Origin: Cryptomeria japonica
Lineage: Eukaryota; Streptophyta; Pinopsida; Cupressales; Cupressaceae
Reading direction: 5' to 3'
DNA: 64,000 nucleotides
NCBI RefSeq assembly: GCF_030272615.1
Contig: NC_081409.1
Location: 247,598,502-247,662,501 of the forward strand
This document shows, piece after piece, positions 13,043 through 24,575 of the stretch. Position numbers and translations under genes: made by a program. Under the pieces are notes generated by a model. It saw only the letters and a program-made list of their open reading frames with translations. It made no database searches and had not been told where the DNA came from. Numbering within the stretch: position 1 is the first letter of the stretch; each line of letters opens with the position of its first letter.

Positions 13043-14499
13043 TGAATCAATATTCCTAGTATAAGGAAATATTTTAAAATTTTAAAACTTAAAAACTATA
13101 TAACAATATCAATCATGAAAGATCAAAAAAATATGCAACAGAAGAGGAACACAAGATTTACATGGAAACCCTTACATGAAAAAACTACAACAAAATATGG
13201 CTTTTATAAAATCTTCTTACAAGTTTTGTTTGTACTAACCCATAAGACACACCAAACCCCTCTTGATAATTTGTAGGCACCAACCCTCAAGAGACACCAA
13301 TCCCCACAACTGAGTACCAACTCAACAAGAGATGCCAATATCTTTTAATGATAAGCACCTACCTCCCAATCTCTTTAGTTAGGAGGCACCAACCTTCAAA
13401 TGAATAATATGATAATTATTTGTAAATTATTAGATAACTCTAATTATCCTTCATAAATCTACTCATAAATACATCAAAACCTTCCCTAATATTTATTCAA
13501 AACGTCTTTTAAATTTTCTCAAATAAACTTTACAAATTTTCTCCCAAACTTACTCCAATATCCTTTATAAATTTTCTCTAAAATATTTCTCTAAATCTAC
13601 TTATAATCTTCAACATTCTTATAATTCTATCATGATCTTACTATTTTTTTGTTTATCAGGTAATCTAGGGTGTCACAACGTCCCACTCAAACACCTATGC
13701 TTGCGACTTTGGGTAAAGCGAGGTGAGACTAATCCCTAGGGATGGCAATCACTTCCTAAGATCCATCACCCTCCACTAATTTTGGATAGGGAATCAACCT
13801 CAAGACCTCATGAACCCAAATTGGAGACCCTTTAAAGAATTGCACAAACCCACTTGGCATCATGATCTTTCTTTTAGATCTACTTAGAAATTTGATTTAA
13901 AACTACTCTGAAAAAATAATTTTATTCCTTTAGATCTTCTCTAATATAGAAATATATTTGGTTATTTCTTTCCAAATATATCTCTCAATTTTTTTGTTTC
14001 ATACCCACAACATGTTACTTAACTTGAAGTACATGGGTTTTAACCAAGCTCCCAAAACACTTTTAATTTATTACTTTTAATTCTCCAAGAGGGGCGCATA
14101 ACCATGGTGGGTTATTTTGTAAAAATGTTTTAATTTTATTTGTGAATCATATCCTCCAAAAATGGATGCTAACATAGGTCAACCCACAACTTAGAAAATA
14201 ATAGTAGATTTATTTGAATTTTTAAGGTCTTCAAATTAGGCTCAAAATCCAAGGAAGGATACTATATTTTGGTTGATTCATTTTATTTTTAAATACTTTG
14301 TTTGATCAATGCATTTATAATAACATTATTGAGTGTCAAAATGGGTTAGGCAAAGGGAAGATATTTAATTTAATTTCAACACCTCAAAATGTAGTCAACC
14401 ATGTCAAAAGGTTGCTAGGATAAAACTGATTAGTGACCATTGGCTATTTGATCATTTGTTTCAATATACCTTTAAAATTAATGACACAAATTTTCCAGC

Positions 14500-14512
14500 A
14501 ATCTCCCCCTTT
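14500..14512 (-). promoter_or_regulatory. Polypurine tract of the split copia element
   Basis: AATCTCCCCCTTTGCCATTG here is the complement of the canonical copia polypurine-tract context (CAATGGC then AAAGGGGGAGATT). It follows an LTR-like end (CCAGCA) and precedes the pol C-terminus on the minus strand. Confidence 0.7.
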
Positions 14513-14689
14513 GCCATTGATGGAAACCCATCATAAAATAATCTAGCTTTATTGCTTCCCTTGTTTCTTTTGCTCCCCTTTTCTATACTTCTCCCTCTTT
14601 GACATCAATGGAAAATGAAACTTCAAAGTTGTAAGATGGTATAGTTATGAGATCCTCTTGAATAATATATCTCTTTGGTGACTAGTTGA

Positions 14690-14994
14690 TGATGATATCA
14701 CCCCTAACTTCTATCTAGGGTACTCAAAAGTCTCTTTTGGAAGAGGCTTGGTAAGGATGTTTGGAATATGTTCTTGTGTAGAAATATACATTGAATAGTA
14801 TGCCACTTGCTCTCGTAAGAAATGATATTTTATTGAAATGTATTTTATTTAGTAGCATGTAACATGATTCTTCAATATATTGACTACATTTGTGGTATCA
14901 CAAGATATGGATTTGTTTTCTCATATTCTACCTTGGTGTCCCTCAATATTTTCTTCATCTAAAGGAATTGAGTGCAACAAGAGGCACTAATACA
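14690..14994 (-). pseudogene. Copia pol C-terminus (RNase H end), split gene part 2
   Basis: Minus-strand translation gives SCCTQFL, CDTTNVVNILKN, IKYHFLREQV and ILTKPLPKETFEY, the standard end of copia RNase H (Asp before the NTSA-like motif, HFLRE, and the TKPL tail). Stops replace Trp after TQFL and elsewhere. The preceding half lies at 24,590-25,300. The joint across the CACTA insertion is in frame and recreates the expected order (AEY-like residues, then SCCTQ). Confidence 0.85.
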
Positions 14995-15061
14995 TTTAGC
15001 TTAAAATTCTGATGGAGGTTTCTAATGGAGAAGGTATATTGTGATCAAACTTGATTTTCTT

Positions 15062-15200
15062 TTTGAAATGCCCGATTTCATCGGAATTCTAACGATAATT
15101 CAACATTTGGTTTCAACATAGAAGGAATTGGAAATGACATTGGGGTTTTTCTAGAAAAAGTGCCTACGTTCGTCGAAATTCCGACGACCGCGTGCATTAC
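15062..15200. repeat. CACTA left subterminal repeat zone
   Basis: Contains CGTCGAAATTCCGACGACC (15,171-15,189), a short palindrome-like word repeated in variant forms at the other end of the element. Nearby GTTTTTCTAGAAAAAG is also palindromic. Such subterminal words are typical transposase-binding sites in CACTA elements (family knowledge). Confidence 0.6.
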
Positions 15201-15239
15201 TTAAAAAAAAAAAGAAAAGTCATTTCATAAATCCCACCT

Positions 15240-15870
15240 CTTTACAAAATCCTGCCTCTCCTTCGTCCCAATATCATTGATTGGTGCCTTTCCGCGAAGG
15301 AAGAAGCATCTGAGCCAGCAAAGGCAAAGGCAGAGTCAAGGGCTGGTGGTCGGTGTGGAGGGGAAGTGCCTTAGTCTTGTGCCTATATCTAAGCTTTGGT
15401 CCGTCCGCTCTGCGTCTAGTAAGTCCTCGACTATTTGGTTGGTTTTTAAGTATGGTGTTTGGAGTGTATGGTCTATAATGCTATCTATAGCCCTATAGCT
15501 CCCTCCTTCGGCTGGAGTGAGATGACACCAGCAACTAAAGTTGACCGAGCTTTTATGCTGGTGCTTCTGCCTTAGCTACTATGCTTGCTTCTTCTGCTTC
15601 TGGATATATTCTATATGAGGCCGCCTATGATGCTACTGGTTATGGATATGCTACTGGTGTTACTACTCTGTAGCGAACCTATGGTTTTAATCATGGGGGG
15701 AAGATCATTGGTCACTTCCCAAGGAACTGCCCCAAGTAGAGCTGGAACTAAGATTATTGGAAGCTCTGGAGATTTACCACCTTGTCAAATTACAAGGTTG
15801 CCCTCATTTCAATCCCTTCCATTATTTTATTCACACGAATCATATTGTTCCCTTTTTTTGAGTTTTGTAT
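15240..15870 (+). pseudogene. Unidentified coding-like stretch, possible captured gene
   Basis: The base composition is more GC-rich and codon-like than its surroundings. One frame (about 15,590-15,730) reads ASSASGYILYEAAYDATGYG, rich in Ala, Tyr and Gly, followed by GKIIGHFPRNCPK, which resembles a degraded CCHC zinc knuckle of a retroelement gag or RNA-binding protein. Stops and frame changes interrupt it. I cannot identify the parent gene. Confidence 0.3.
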
Positions 15871-17122
15871 GAAAATAGTGATCATAAACTAAAAAATATT
15901 GGCATGGCATGGATGGTGTGTCATTGTGATGCACAGTTTATCTGATAATTTTGTATGCACTTATTTGGCTTTGCTTGGAGAGGCCAACTTTAATGCAGTA
16001 AAAACAATGCTTTGATCACATTCTTGAATATTTATAAATCAAGTCACACTTGAATGTCGCCTATAATTGTTATGCTACAACTTAATCACATGTCTAGTGG
16101 AGTAATAGACGACCTTATTTTGCTAGACGGATTTGGCAATTGGGTCATACTGTCATGAGTGTCTCCCATTACCATTCCACTATAACCTTTTAGACCACAA
16201 CTATGGGATGCATATGGGACAACTCACTACTTAAACTTTAAATCAAAATACTTCCACGGGTAAGGGTTTAAACTTTAAACCTGTACATATACTATTGGTG
16301 TCCATAACTAAGAAATAACTACGAAAGCCTAGATGAGTTGTTGTTTCTGAATTTATATGGATATATATGTGTTGGTGTTTCCTACTGGTTCTTAGATGTT
16401 CCCTAAAGAATAGTCATATCTTCATTAGTTTACTAATTTGAAATAAATTAGGAAAGGTCTAGTACCATCTTGTAGAGTCACTATAAAAGTTTTAAAAGAA
16501 GATTGTGATTTACCTTCCTCTAAATGTGTTACTAGTATAGGGAGATCCTCTGTCCTCTACTTCCTTGATCTTCTTGAGACCTATTCATTCTTATAGTATG
16601 TAGTTCAGTTAATTCATATATCATACTAAAAACCCCATCTTCATTATTTTCATCATTGATCTTTGAGAATAGATTCAAAAAAGTCATATTGTTTATAGAG
16701 ATATATGTCTTCTTCTACTACACCCCTCCATGATATTGCATTAGTCATGTAGACTAATTTAACAATTGTGTTCTTACAAGAGCAATTTGAAGTGATGTGG
16801 CAAAGCTTGTTGCAAATATAGTAGATTATAGTTTTGGATTGAGGCTTGGGATACTTGCACTTGCAAAGGTAAGTGTGTTTGGAGCATGAAAATGATGATG
16901 ATTAAAGGATCACTTACAAACAAATGAGTTCATATTTTTTGTGAGAGTAATGCTTGTGAGTAAAGGCTAGCAACCAAAGGGGCCAGTTTAAGGAAAGTAA
17001 GGATCACAAGACTTGTTTTATTGCTTTGTAAATTTTTGAATATATTTGTTATGATTGATGAAATGAATTATTTCAATTTGAGCCATATGAATGAGATGAA
17101 TCAAAGAACAAGTAGCAATAAT
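15871..17122. other. CACTA interior, no gene recognised
   Basis: AT-rich sequence without a convincing reading frame or repeat. Confidence 0.5.
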
Positions 17123-17450
17123 TGTTGGTGTAATAGGGATATTACCTATCTACTTCCACTATTAGGTCATTTTTATGCCTTATCGTTTAAGTTTACTTAA
17201 GGTATACATAGGATACTTATCACTTTATGTCTCATATCATAAGATTAAGATACTTTCATAATCTTATGATATCCTACATGTCTCATCTTGACCTATATAA
17301 TCAAGGGGTTCTATTTATAATCTCATTCAATCATATTGTAAACTTGCATTCATTGATAGGAATATAGTTTATTTGTGTCATATTGATCTTCTCATTTTGT
17401 TGTGCTTTCCATTAGACCTCTAGATCTTGGGTTGCTATCTCCATAGTCAA
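17123..17450 (+). repeat. Possible solo LTR fragment
   Basis: Begins TGTTGGTGTAATAGGG, sharing TGTTGGTGTAA with the LTR at 34,606, and has a TATA box (TATATAA, 17,294-17,300) about 170 bp inside, as expected of an LTR promoter. I found no clear 3' end, primer-binding site or target duplication. Confidence 0.35.
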
Positions 17451-20400
17451 ATCTTAAAATATTTACCTTTCTAGATTCTATAAAAGAAATGGTTTTATCA
17501 AGAATATCATATGGAATAGCTTCTAAATATTTGCATTTGATAACAATATTGTTAGAGCATTTTGCTTTATAGGAAAATAATCTAAACTAGACTTTTTTTT
17601 TCAAGCTAAGACAAAACAAAGTAAGGTAGTACAATAATCACTTTCTCTAAATTGAGATTTTTTGGCAAAATTTTCCAAAAAATTCTCTAAATTAGTCACA
17701 TAAACATACTTTCTCACTATCTTCCCCTCCATATAACCCCTTGGATCAAATAAGGGTATAATTCTAAATGCTCTCAAGTTATACATAGTAATATCTTTGT
17801 CACATTGTTTTAAGTTTCATATCTCATGGCAGTGGTTACTCTTGTCATATGATTGCTATTGTGTAGATGGGTCCTTGAGCCTTGGTTTAATCCCATTTTT
17901 TTATCTATATCAAAGATATTCTTGGCATCCTCACTCAATGGTGATCAAGCTCTCCCTACCCAGATTAACCTATTTCTAAATTTGGAAAATGGGTGCAGAA
18001 GTTTGAGTATGAGTACTCTTTGGTTATATGTCATGCTTGTTAAGGATTGAATGAAACAAACTCTTGTTCATGGATCACCTTCTTAGCCTCCTATGGAAGT
18101 CATTCTTTGTGTGGTCTACGATGACCATAATTAGGGTCTTAATAAATGTATTAGATACTCTCTATTATCAATAAGAGAGTTATCATAATATAGTCATGGT
18201 GAGTGGTTACAAATAAGATTAGTGGGTCCATATTTCGCACTTGGTTTGTACTTAGAAACATTATCATTTCTTCATTGTATGGAAACTACAAATTCATGCA
18301 TCTAGCCAACAATACACACTGGCTATTATATGATTCCACTAATGAGAAAAGCCTAGTCAATCTTATAGTTTGTGGAATTAGTCATGTCCCTCATATAGAA
18401 TATCTATATATGGAGTATTCTTGCCTATAGATTACCTATTATTTTGCTTAATAATGTGATTATTTCACATACATCATAAAAGTGCCCTTGTAATATGTTT
18501 GTGCATCAATCTTGAAACCATATTTTTATTAACCAACCAATGATAAGAATTATCTTAAACATGCCTCTATATTTGAATCCCACTAGCTTTGATAATCAAC
18601 CATAATAACCTTAACAATGCATCAATGCAACAATGCCTAATAAATCATCACTTGTCTTAGGTGAATCTACCCAAAGCCAACCCATCAAATCCACTAATCT
18701 CCCTTGCATCCCAATCATAAAATTTTATGGTTGTTGGAACAAGCTTGGGAGATTTAGTTCTTCCTTTGCAAATCAACATACCCTATTTTGGTTTCCCAAA
18801 TATTTACTAAATAACTTTGAAGATAAATTGGGAAGAGAATCCATCATATAGATATTTCTTTTCAATAGCCTTAGAGGACATTGTTTTGTCTTTCATTTAT
18901 TATAATAGCTAATACCCAATTTTTTTATAAGATAACAAGCAAAACGTCCTCTTCACAAACTATGTTTTCCTTAATAATCCAAAAATGAAAAAAGGAACCC
19001 ACATAAAAATTACTTACTCCCTACCATGAAGGCAAAAGAACATCCAATTTAAAGATAGATGTACCAAATGGAAAGAAATATCACCTCAAAATCTGTCTTG
19101 AACTTATACATTGAATCTATACACATAAGAATCCACTTAATAACTCTCTCACAACTTTCAATGCTAGAAGAATGAGTGTTTTCACAAGACTTTCATACTA
19201 AGATATTTATATCAGGATTCACTTGCATAGTTTTAGAGTCAATCTGACCCATTCTCATGAGTAGTTTACATGAACCCCTCATAAGAATGGATCACTTAGT
19301 ACTCATTTCATCAAAGTGATTCTCATAGTATTATTGAAAAATTGTATTATTGTTCCAAATTTTGTGGATATTTAGGAGACACAAATAAAATATAAATGTA
19401 ATCATTCCATATTTTTGGAGGAGATATTGGAATGAGACTAAAAGGAAGAGTAGTAAACATGAGTCACAATGAGCACTTTAGAATAAATCTAAACATTATA
19501 AGGAAGAGTAGCTTGGAAAAATAGAAGTGTAATTTACTTTCCAATATGCAAGATTATTACTTGGGAAAGAATCTTGAAAGAGGATTGAAAAGATTCCTTG
19601 AGCTAACATTGTCTCACTTATCCAAAATTATGAGGAAGGATTCATTAATGAAATGGTCATTAACAAGATGGAGAGAATAATAATTAGAAAGAGATAGATT
19701 TCACATGCTACTAGGTGACTAGATTGGAGAGAAACTAGAGGCAAATAATTTATCTTGGCCATGACACAAAGTCTTAGAATAGATGCCAACCTTGGTGAAT
19801 GGAATGAAAATCCCAAACAATTAATGAGTGGTGAGACAGGTAGAGGCATCTCTAAATTCTGTTTTGAATATATATAAAATAAAGAAAAAATGGGACTAAA
19901 ACCAAGGGAAATTCACATGGAAAGGATATGATGAAAATCAAAATAAATAGTTTGAAGATAATATTAGTTACCTAAAGGATATTCCACTTGATTATTTGGT
20001 ATATCATAACTATTTTGACAAATTTTGAAACCATTGGAGGTACCTTTTACTTCTGTAGATGAGGCATTCATTCATGTTGAAGTTGTGATAGCTTATTTGC
20101 CTCTTTATAGACAACAAATTATTCATATGAATTATCATATATACTTGTAACCTCCATCCCAAACCACCTATTTCACTCTTCTTCCTTTGTGTACCTCTTT
20201 TATTCTTCCATTACCTCTTTGCTTACCTAAATTCAATCCAAAACATAGTGTATATAGCATCAAAAAAATTCCATATTTGATTAATATTATCCACAACATA
20301 TCGAAAAGACAAATACCACACTTACTGTGTCATCGACCAAAAATAATTTACTTACATATTCAAAGAGTTCAATAATGGAGAAACATCCATGCGGTGCTCT

Positions 20401-21159
20401 ACACATGTCCTTGAAGGTTCAAGAAATACTTATCCTCTATTGGTCCAAACTTTAAATCACTTTCCATGCATGAAAATAATTGCAACCATACACAATTTCC
20501 TACCCAATGGATTCTCTCAAACTAGTTTACTATCTTAACATAGGGTCAAGGAAAAGTGGGCCAAAATAGGAATCCAAGTGTCTTAAAAGCCTTCAAGACC
20601 ATAGTGGTGAGGATTGAATTTCTTTCTATAGTGGTATCTTTCTGTAGATTAATTAGTTGGGGATTGTATTAGGACCTTTTCCTAATTAAAAAAAATATAT
20701 ATAAAGATTACATCCCTAAATATTGCATTCATAATAGAATAAATTTTTGCAATATTGAGACTATATTCATAATAGATTTATAGTGATGAATAAAGAAATA
20801 TTTAAGATTATGAAAAAATTGATGTTTTCTTTCTCCCAACCGTCATTGGATATTGGGTGATCTTTGAGGCATTATGTCAAATAGTTCAATCGCCTTATCT
20901 AAGCTTACATATTTTGCATGCATGTGTACCTGGGAAGTTGCACTACAACATCTGTACTCACTAATCACATTTTGTTGGAAGTTTCTATATCCATTTCAAA
21001 CACATCTTGTGCATATCCTGCAATCTATGCTAATGGTGATTGTCTTTAATGGCTTCATTGTGTGCATAATCGATTGGCTCTTCACTCCTAAGACCTTAAA
21101 AAGTCTTTAATGGCTTCATTGAGTCCTTTTATCTTCCAAATTCACCTGCACCAACTTGA
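17451..21159. other. CACTA interior, unresolved old repeats
   Basis: No reading frame that I recognise. Minus-strand translation of 18.6-20.6 kb shows fragments that could come from a very decayed retroelement, but no diagnostic motif is left. Confidence 0.4.
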
Positions 21160-21690
21160 ATTCTCCTTCAATTCTTGATTGCCTATTCACTTGGAATTGA
21201 ATTGATTTTATAACTAAGAGATCACTTGATTTTATATGTCTTGAAAGAATTTTATCCTGATGGCTTTAAATTAAAGTACTTTCTCTTCTATCTAGTATTG
21301 GTGGAGTAGATCCTTTTATGATATGTAAGTTGAAAATATTTTATGAAATGTCCCTAAATGAATACACTTTAAACTGATTTTAATATACCTTTAAGTGTGC
21401 AATATGGAAGGTTTGTATTCTTAATCTCCTGCCCATTTCTTAATTTAAAAGATGATATATTTATTAAATATCTTTATTAACTTGATTTCTCCTTCAATTC
21501 TTGATGAATGCTTGATTGCATGTTCACTTGGAATTGAATTGATTTTATAATTAAGAGATCACTTGAATTGTAGGTAAACCCCTTCAAATGACAGGGTAGG
21601 CTTCCTTTTATACCTAATATATGTCTTGAAAGCATTTTATTGTGATGGCTTTAAATTAAAGTACTTTCTCTTCTATCTGGTATTGGTGGA
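21160..21690. repeat. Local direct duplication (two copies)
   Basis: The block TCTCCTTCAATTCTTGAT ... GGCTTTAAATTAAAGTACTT ... TATTGGTGGAGTAGA occurs at about 21,165-21,315 and again at about 21,485-21,690, the second with extra sequence in the middle. Function unknown. Confidence 0.8.
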
Positions 21691-22589
21691 GTAGAGGTTG
21701 CATTGCATCGTCCTAGGATACATATTTCCACAGATACAACACAAGTTAAATAACTCCTGAATCAGTTTCCTACTCACAAGAATTTTATTATGTCTCAAAT
21801 ATAGGGAAATAGAAGGCTTCAAATAGTAAACTTGAACATGCAACTAAATCCATTGACTAACCAGAAGAACAAAATTAAGAAATGGTTTGATCATCTCAGA
21901 GATGTTGTAGACTTGCAACTCACCAGCTAAGTTTTTGCGAGTAAGAATTTTTTTTGTTTTGGTTATGGTTGTGGTGTTTATAGGGAGACATTTACAAATT
22001 TATATCTATTTTCACTATTTAATGGTAATTTAATGTTCTTTCATATTTTTGTATATATTCTTTATAATAGCCTATTATATTGATTTGTTCTGTTATGCAT
22101 AATGGTGTGGGTCAGACGGCTTTGCCATCGATGCATGAAAGCATTGAAAGAGTTCTACTTATAAAAATTACATGAAACATTTTTAATTTATTTGATTCAA
22201 TGTTATTTACAAAAAATGATTATGAATGATGTTTCCTTTCTCCAAGAATTGTCTAGGACCTTTCTATCAGATAATATGTAACATCGAATGACTAAATCTT
22301 TTCATTACAAATGCTTATTTTATTTAATTATTATCTCAACATGAATTAAAATTTATATCTATACGGAAGTAGAACATACAAGTTCAAGAGTCATGTGCAA
22401 GCAAATTTCCTAAAAGAAAGCAAGCAGGCATTATCTTGAATGACATAGAAACAAGCTCATCAGCTGCCTAGAAGAGAGCAATTGGAGAATGGCAAAGGAA
22501 AGTGTTTAAGGGTGATAAATAGATAGATAGTATGCAATACAAACAAACAATGTCTGGAGTGTGTGATGTGACGTCTCTAATTTATGTCT

Positions 22590-23215
22590 AGAGGGTCTAA
22601 CTGGTTTTGGAGTTCCTGCGAAACCTATTGGGCCACGCTTGGAGGAAATCAATGTGTTCATGCAAGGAGCACCTTTTTTCTATTATGAGAATGATACTTT
22701 TGCACCTAGGGATATTTGGAAGTCAATATCCAAAAATTTCTATAGTGTGGAACAAGAGTTGGCAGACTCGAAGTATAATTGTCAGCTTTTAGAAGACCAA
22801 GAGGTTATGTACACAATCTCCCAATAGAATAGTGATTTCAAGAATTACCTCTCCCCCCCATGACTATTCAGGAAGCACTTCCTCAAATAGAGGACTATTC
22901 GCCTCCATGGGATCAAAGGAAAAAATTAATGCATAGACTCTAGACGATGTGGTGGTGTCCTTCGTGAAGAACTCTACACTATAATTGAAAATTCACGAGG
23001 GAAACTGCAAGATAGTGAAGAGAAATACAATCTTGAAAAGTGGGAAGAATGGATCTTGGTTTGGGTGGGGCCAAGTCAGGTGGCTCCTCTAGAGGGTGAC
23101 GAGATACAAATCATATTAGGATTTGAAAAAGATCACACTCATGGAACTTCGTGTGCGAGTAATCGATTGTGGTGTTTGGGTAATGCATTCCAAATAGATA
23201 CAGTTGCATTCCAAA
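22590..23215 (+). pseudogene. DRM-type DNA methyltransferase fragment, left arm
   Basis: The translation runs LTGFGVPAKPIGPR, PFFYYENDTFAPRDIW, SISKNFYSVEQELADSKY, then (after a frame change near 22,850) MTIQEALPQ and PPWDQRKKL, then (another change) LVWVGPSQVAPLE, DEIQIILGFEKDHTHG and LGNAFQIDTVA. From memory, plant DRM proteins (domains rearranged methyltransferases of RNA-directed DNA methylation) carry these words in this order between the UBA domains and the catalytic core: PFFYxENVALxPxxVW, LVWVGxxxxAPLEPDE, LGNxFQxDTVA. The segment lacks the catalytic Cys region and has stops and two frameshifts, so no enzyme is made. It appears to be captured genomic or cDNA sequence. Confidence 0.75.
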
Positions 23216-23244
23216 TAGATATAGTTGCATGCCATCAAGACTGT

Positions 23245-23785
23245 ATCTATTTGGAATGCAACTGTATCTATTTGGAATGCATTACCTGAGTTGGCCCCAC
23301 CCAAACCAAGATCCATTCTTCCCACTTTTCAAGATTGTATTTCTCTTCACTATCTTGCAATTTCCCTTGTGAATTTTCAATTATAGTGTAGAGTTCTTCA
23401 TGGAGGACACCACCACATCATCTAGAGTCTATGCTTTAATTTTTTTCTTTGATCCCATGGAGGATAATAGTCCTTTGTTTGAGGAAGTGCTTCCTGAATA
23501 GTCATTGGGGGGAGAGGTAATTCTTGTGGTTGCCCTTCTATTGGGAGATTGTGTACATAACCTCTTGGTCTTCTGAAAGCTGACAATTATACTTCGAGTC
23601 TGCCAACTCTTGTTCCACACTATAGAAATTTTTGGATATTGACTTCCAAATATCCCTAGGTGCAGAAGTATCATTCTCATAATAGAAAAAAGGAGCTCCT
23701 TGCATGAACACATTGATTTCCTCCAAGCATGGCCCAATAGGTTTCGCAGGAACTCCAAAACCAGTTAGACCCTCCAGACATAAAT
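23245..23785 (-). pseudogene. DRM-type DNA methyltransferase fragment, right arm
   Basis: Same fragment in the opposite orientation. It is better preserved in the middle than the left arm: after PFFYYENDTSAPRDIW and the VEQELADSKY region, this arm reads NLPIEGQPQELPLPPMTIQ, EALPQTKDYYPPWDQRKKL, closer to the DRM family pattern NLPxxGR ... LPPMTIxEALP than the left arm is. It lacks the ~100 bp encoding APLEGDE to LGN, so LVWVG joins directly to GNAFQIDTVA. The two arms have therefore decayed independently. Confidence 0.75.
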
Positions 23786-24269
23786 TAGAGACGTCACATC
23801 ACACACTCCAGACATTGTTTGTTTGTATTGCATACTATCTATCTATTTATCACCCTTAAACACTTTCCTCTGCCATTCTCCAATTGCTCTCTTCTAGGCA
23901 GCAAATGAGCTTGTTTCCATGTCATTCAAGATAATGTCTGCTTGCTTTCTTTTAGGAAATTTGCATGCAAGAGACTCTTCAACTTGTATGTTCTGCTTCC
24001 CTACAGATATAAATTTTAATTCACACTGAGATAATACTTAAATTAAATAAGAAATTGTAAAGAAAAAATTTAGTCATTCGATGTTACATATTATCTGACA
24101 GAAAGGTCCTAGACAATTCTTGGAGAAAGGAAACATCATTGATAATCATTTTTTGCAAATAACACTAAATCAAATAAATTTAAAATGTTTCATGTAATTT
24201 TTAAAAGTAGAACTCGTTCAATGCTTTCATGCACCGACAGCAAAGCCGTTCGACCCACATCATCTCTCA

Positions 24270-24575
24270 TTGTCAAAATTTTGACGACCACTAATGAAAC
24301 GCCCGACAAGGATGTTGTGCATCTAATAGCACTCCTCCATCAGAATTTTATACTTTGGTGTCAAAATTTTGACAACATCCCGAGATGGCGACGGTATTCA
24401 TTCGCAGAATGAGCATTCATGGTGGCTGTCAGAAAGGTTGTGGTAATGTCGAAATTGCGACGACCAAGAGGATAGTCAGAACTTCCGACACAAAGTTTTC
24501 GATGGTCGTTTTTGTCGGTAGTGCAAAGAAATGTGGTCAGAAATCCAACGATTGGCCGTCGAAATCTTGACCCAA
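24270..24575. repeat. CACTA right subterminal repeat zone
   Basis: GTCAAAATTTTGAC is a perfect palindrome found at 24,272-24,285 and 24,360-24,373. Variants GTCGAAATTGCGACGACC (from 24,448) and GTCGAAATCTTGAC (24,559-24,572) follow. They match the left subterminal word at 15,171 and are likely transposase-binding sites (inference from the family). Confidence 0.65.

Larger units (their letters stand above)
10720..14165. repeat. Direct repeat unit B, interrupted by a solo LTR
   Basis: Collinear with unit A from AATAAAGCATAAG to CTCCAAAAATGG. It is interrupted at 11,012-12,521 by a solo LTR and carries a pure 22-base G run at 13,021-13,042 where unit A has mixed purines. Confidence 0.85.
22097..24268. 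repeat. ~2.1 kb inverted repeat (palindrome) inside the CACTA element
   Basis: The left arm (about 22,097-23,225) and right arm (about 23,240-24,268) are reverse complements with scattered differences. The loop is only about 14 bases (TGCATGCCATCAAG, 23,226-23,239). Outer edges read GTGTGGGTCAGACGGCTTTG on the left and its diverged complement on the right. The left arm has ~100 extra bases (about 23,086-23,185) missing from the right, so RNA would fold with one large bulge. Both arms carry the DRM-like fragment. The arms have diverged from each other, so the palindrome is not a recent assembly artefact. Confidence 0.93.

Noticed and set aside
15144-15165. GGGGTTTTTCTAGAAAAAGTG as a second CACTA terminus
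   Set aside because: It resembles a CACTA end, but there is no duplication or partner, and the true ends at 14,995 and 24,586 have both TSD and frame support.
19628-20375. Short open frames in the CACTA interior as transposase exons
   Set aside because: I searched by eye for TNP2-type motifs on both strands and found none.
22607-22792. Open frames in the palindrome (plus-strand MEFLRNLLGH and its minus-strand twin) as a novel repeated gene
   Set aside because: They are out-of-frame shadows of the DRM-like reading frame; the in-frame reading gives family motifs.
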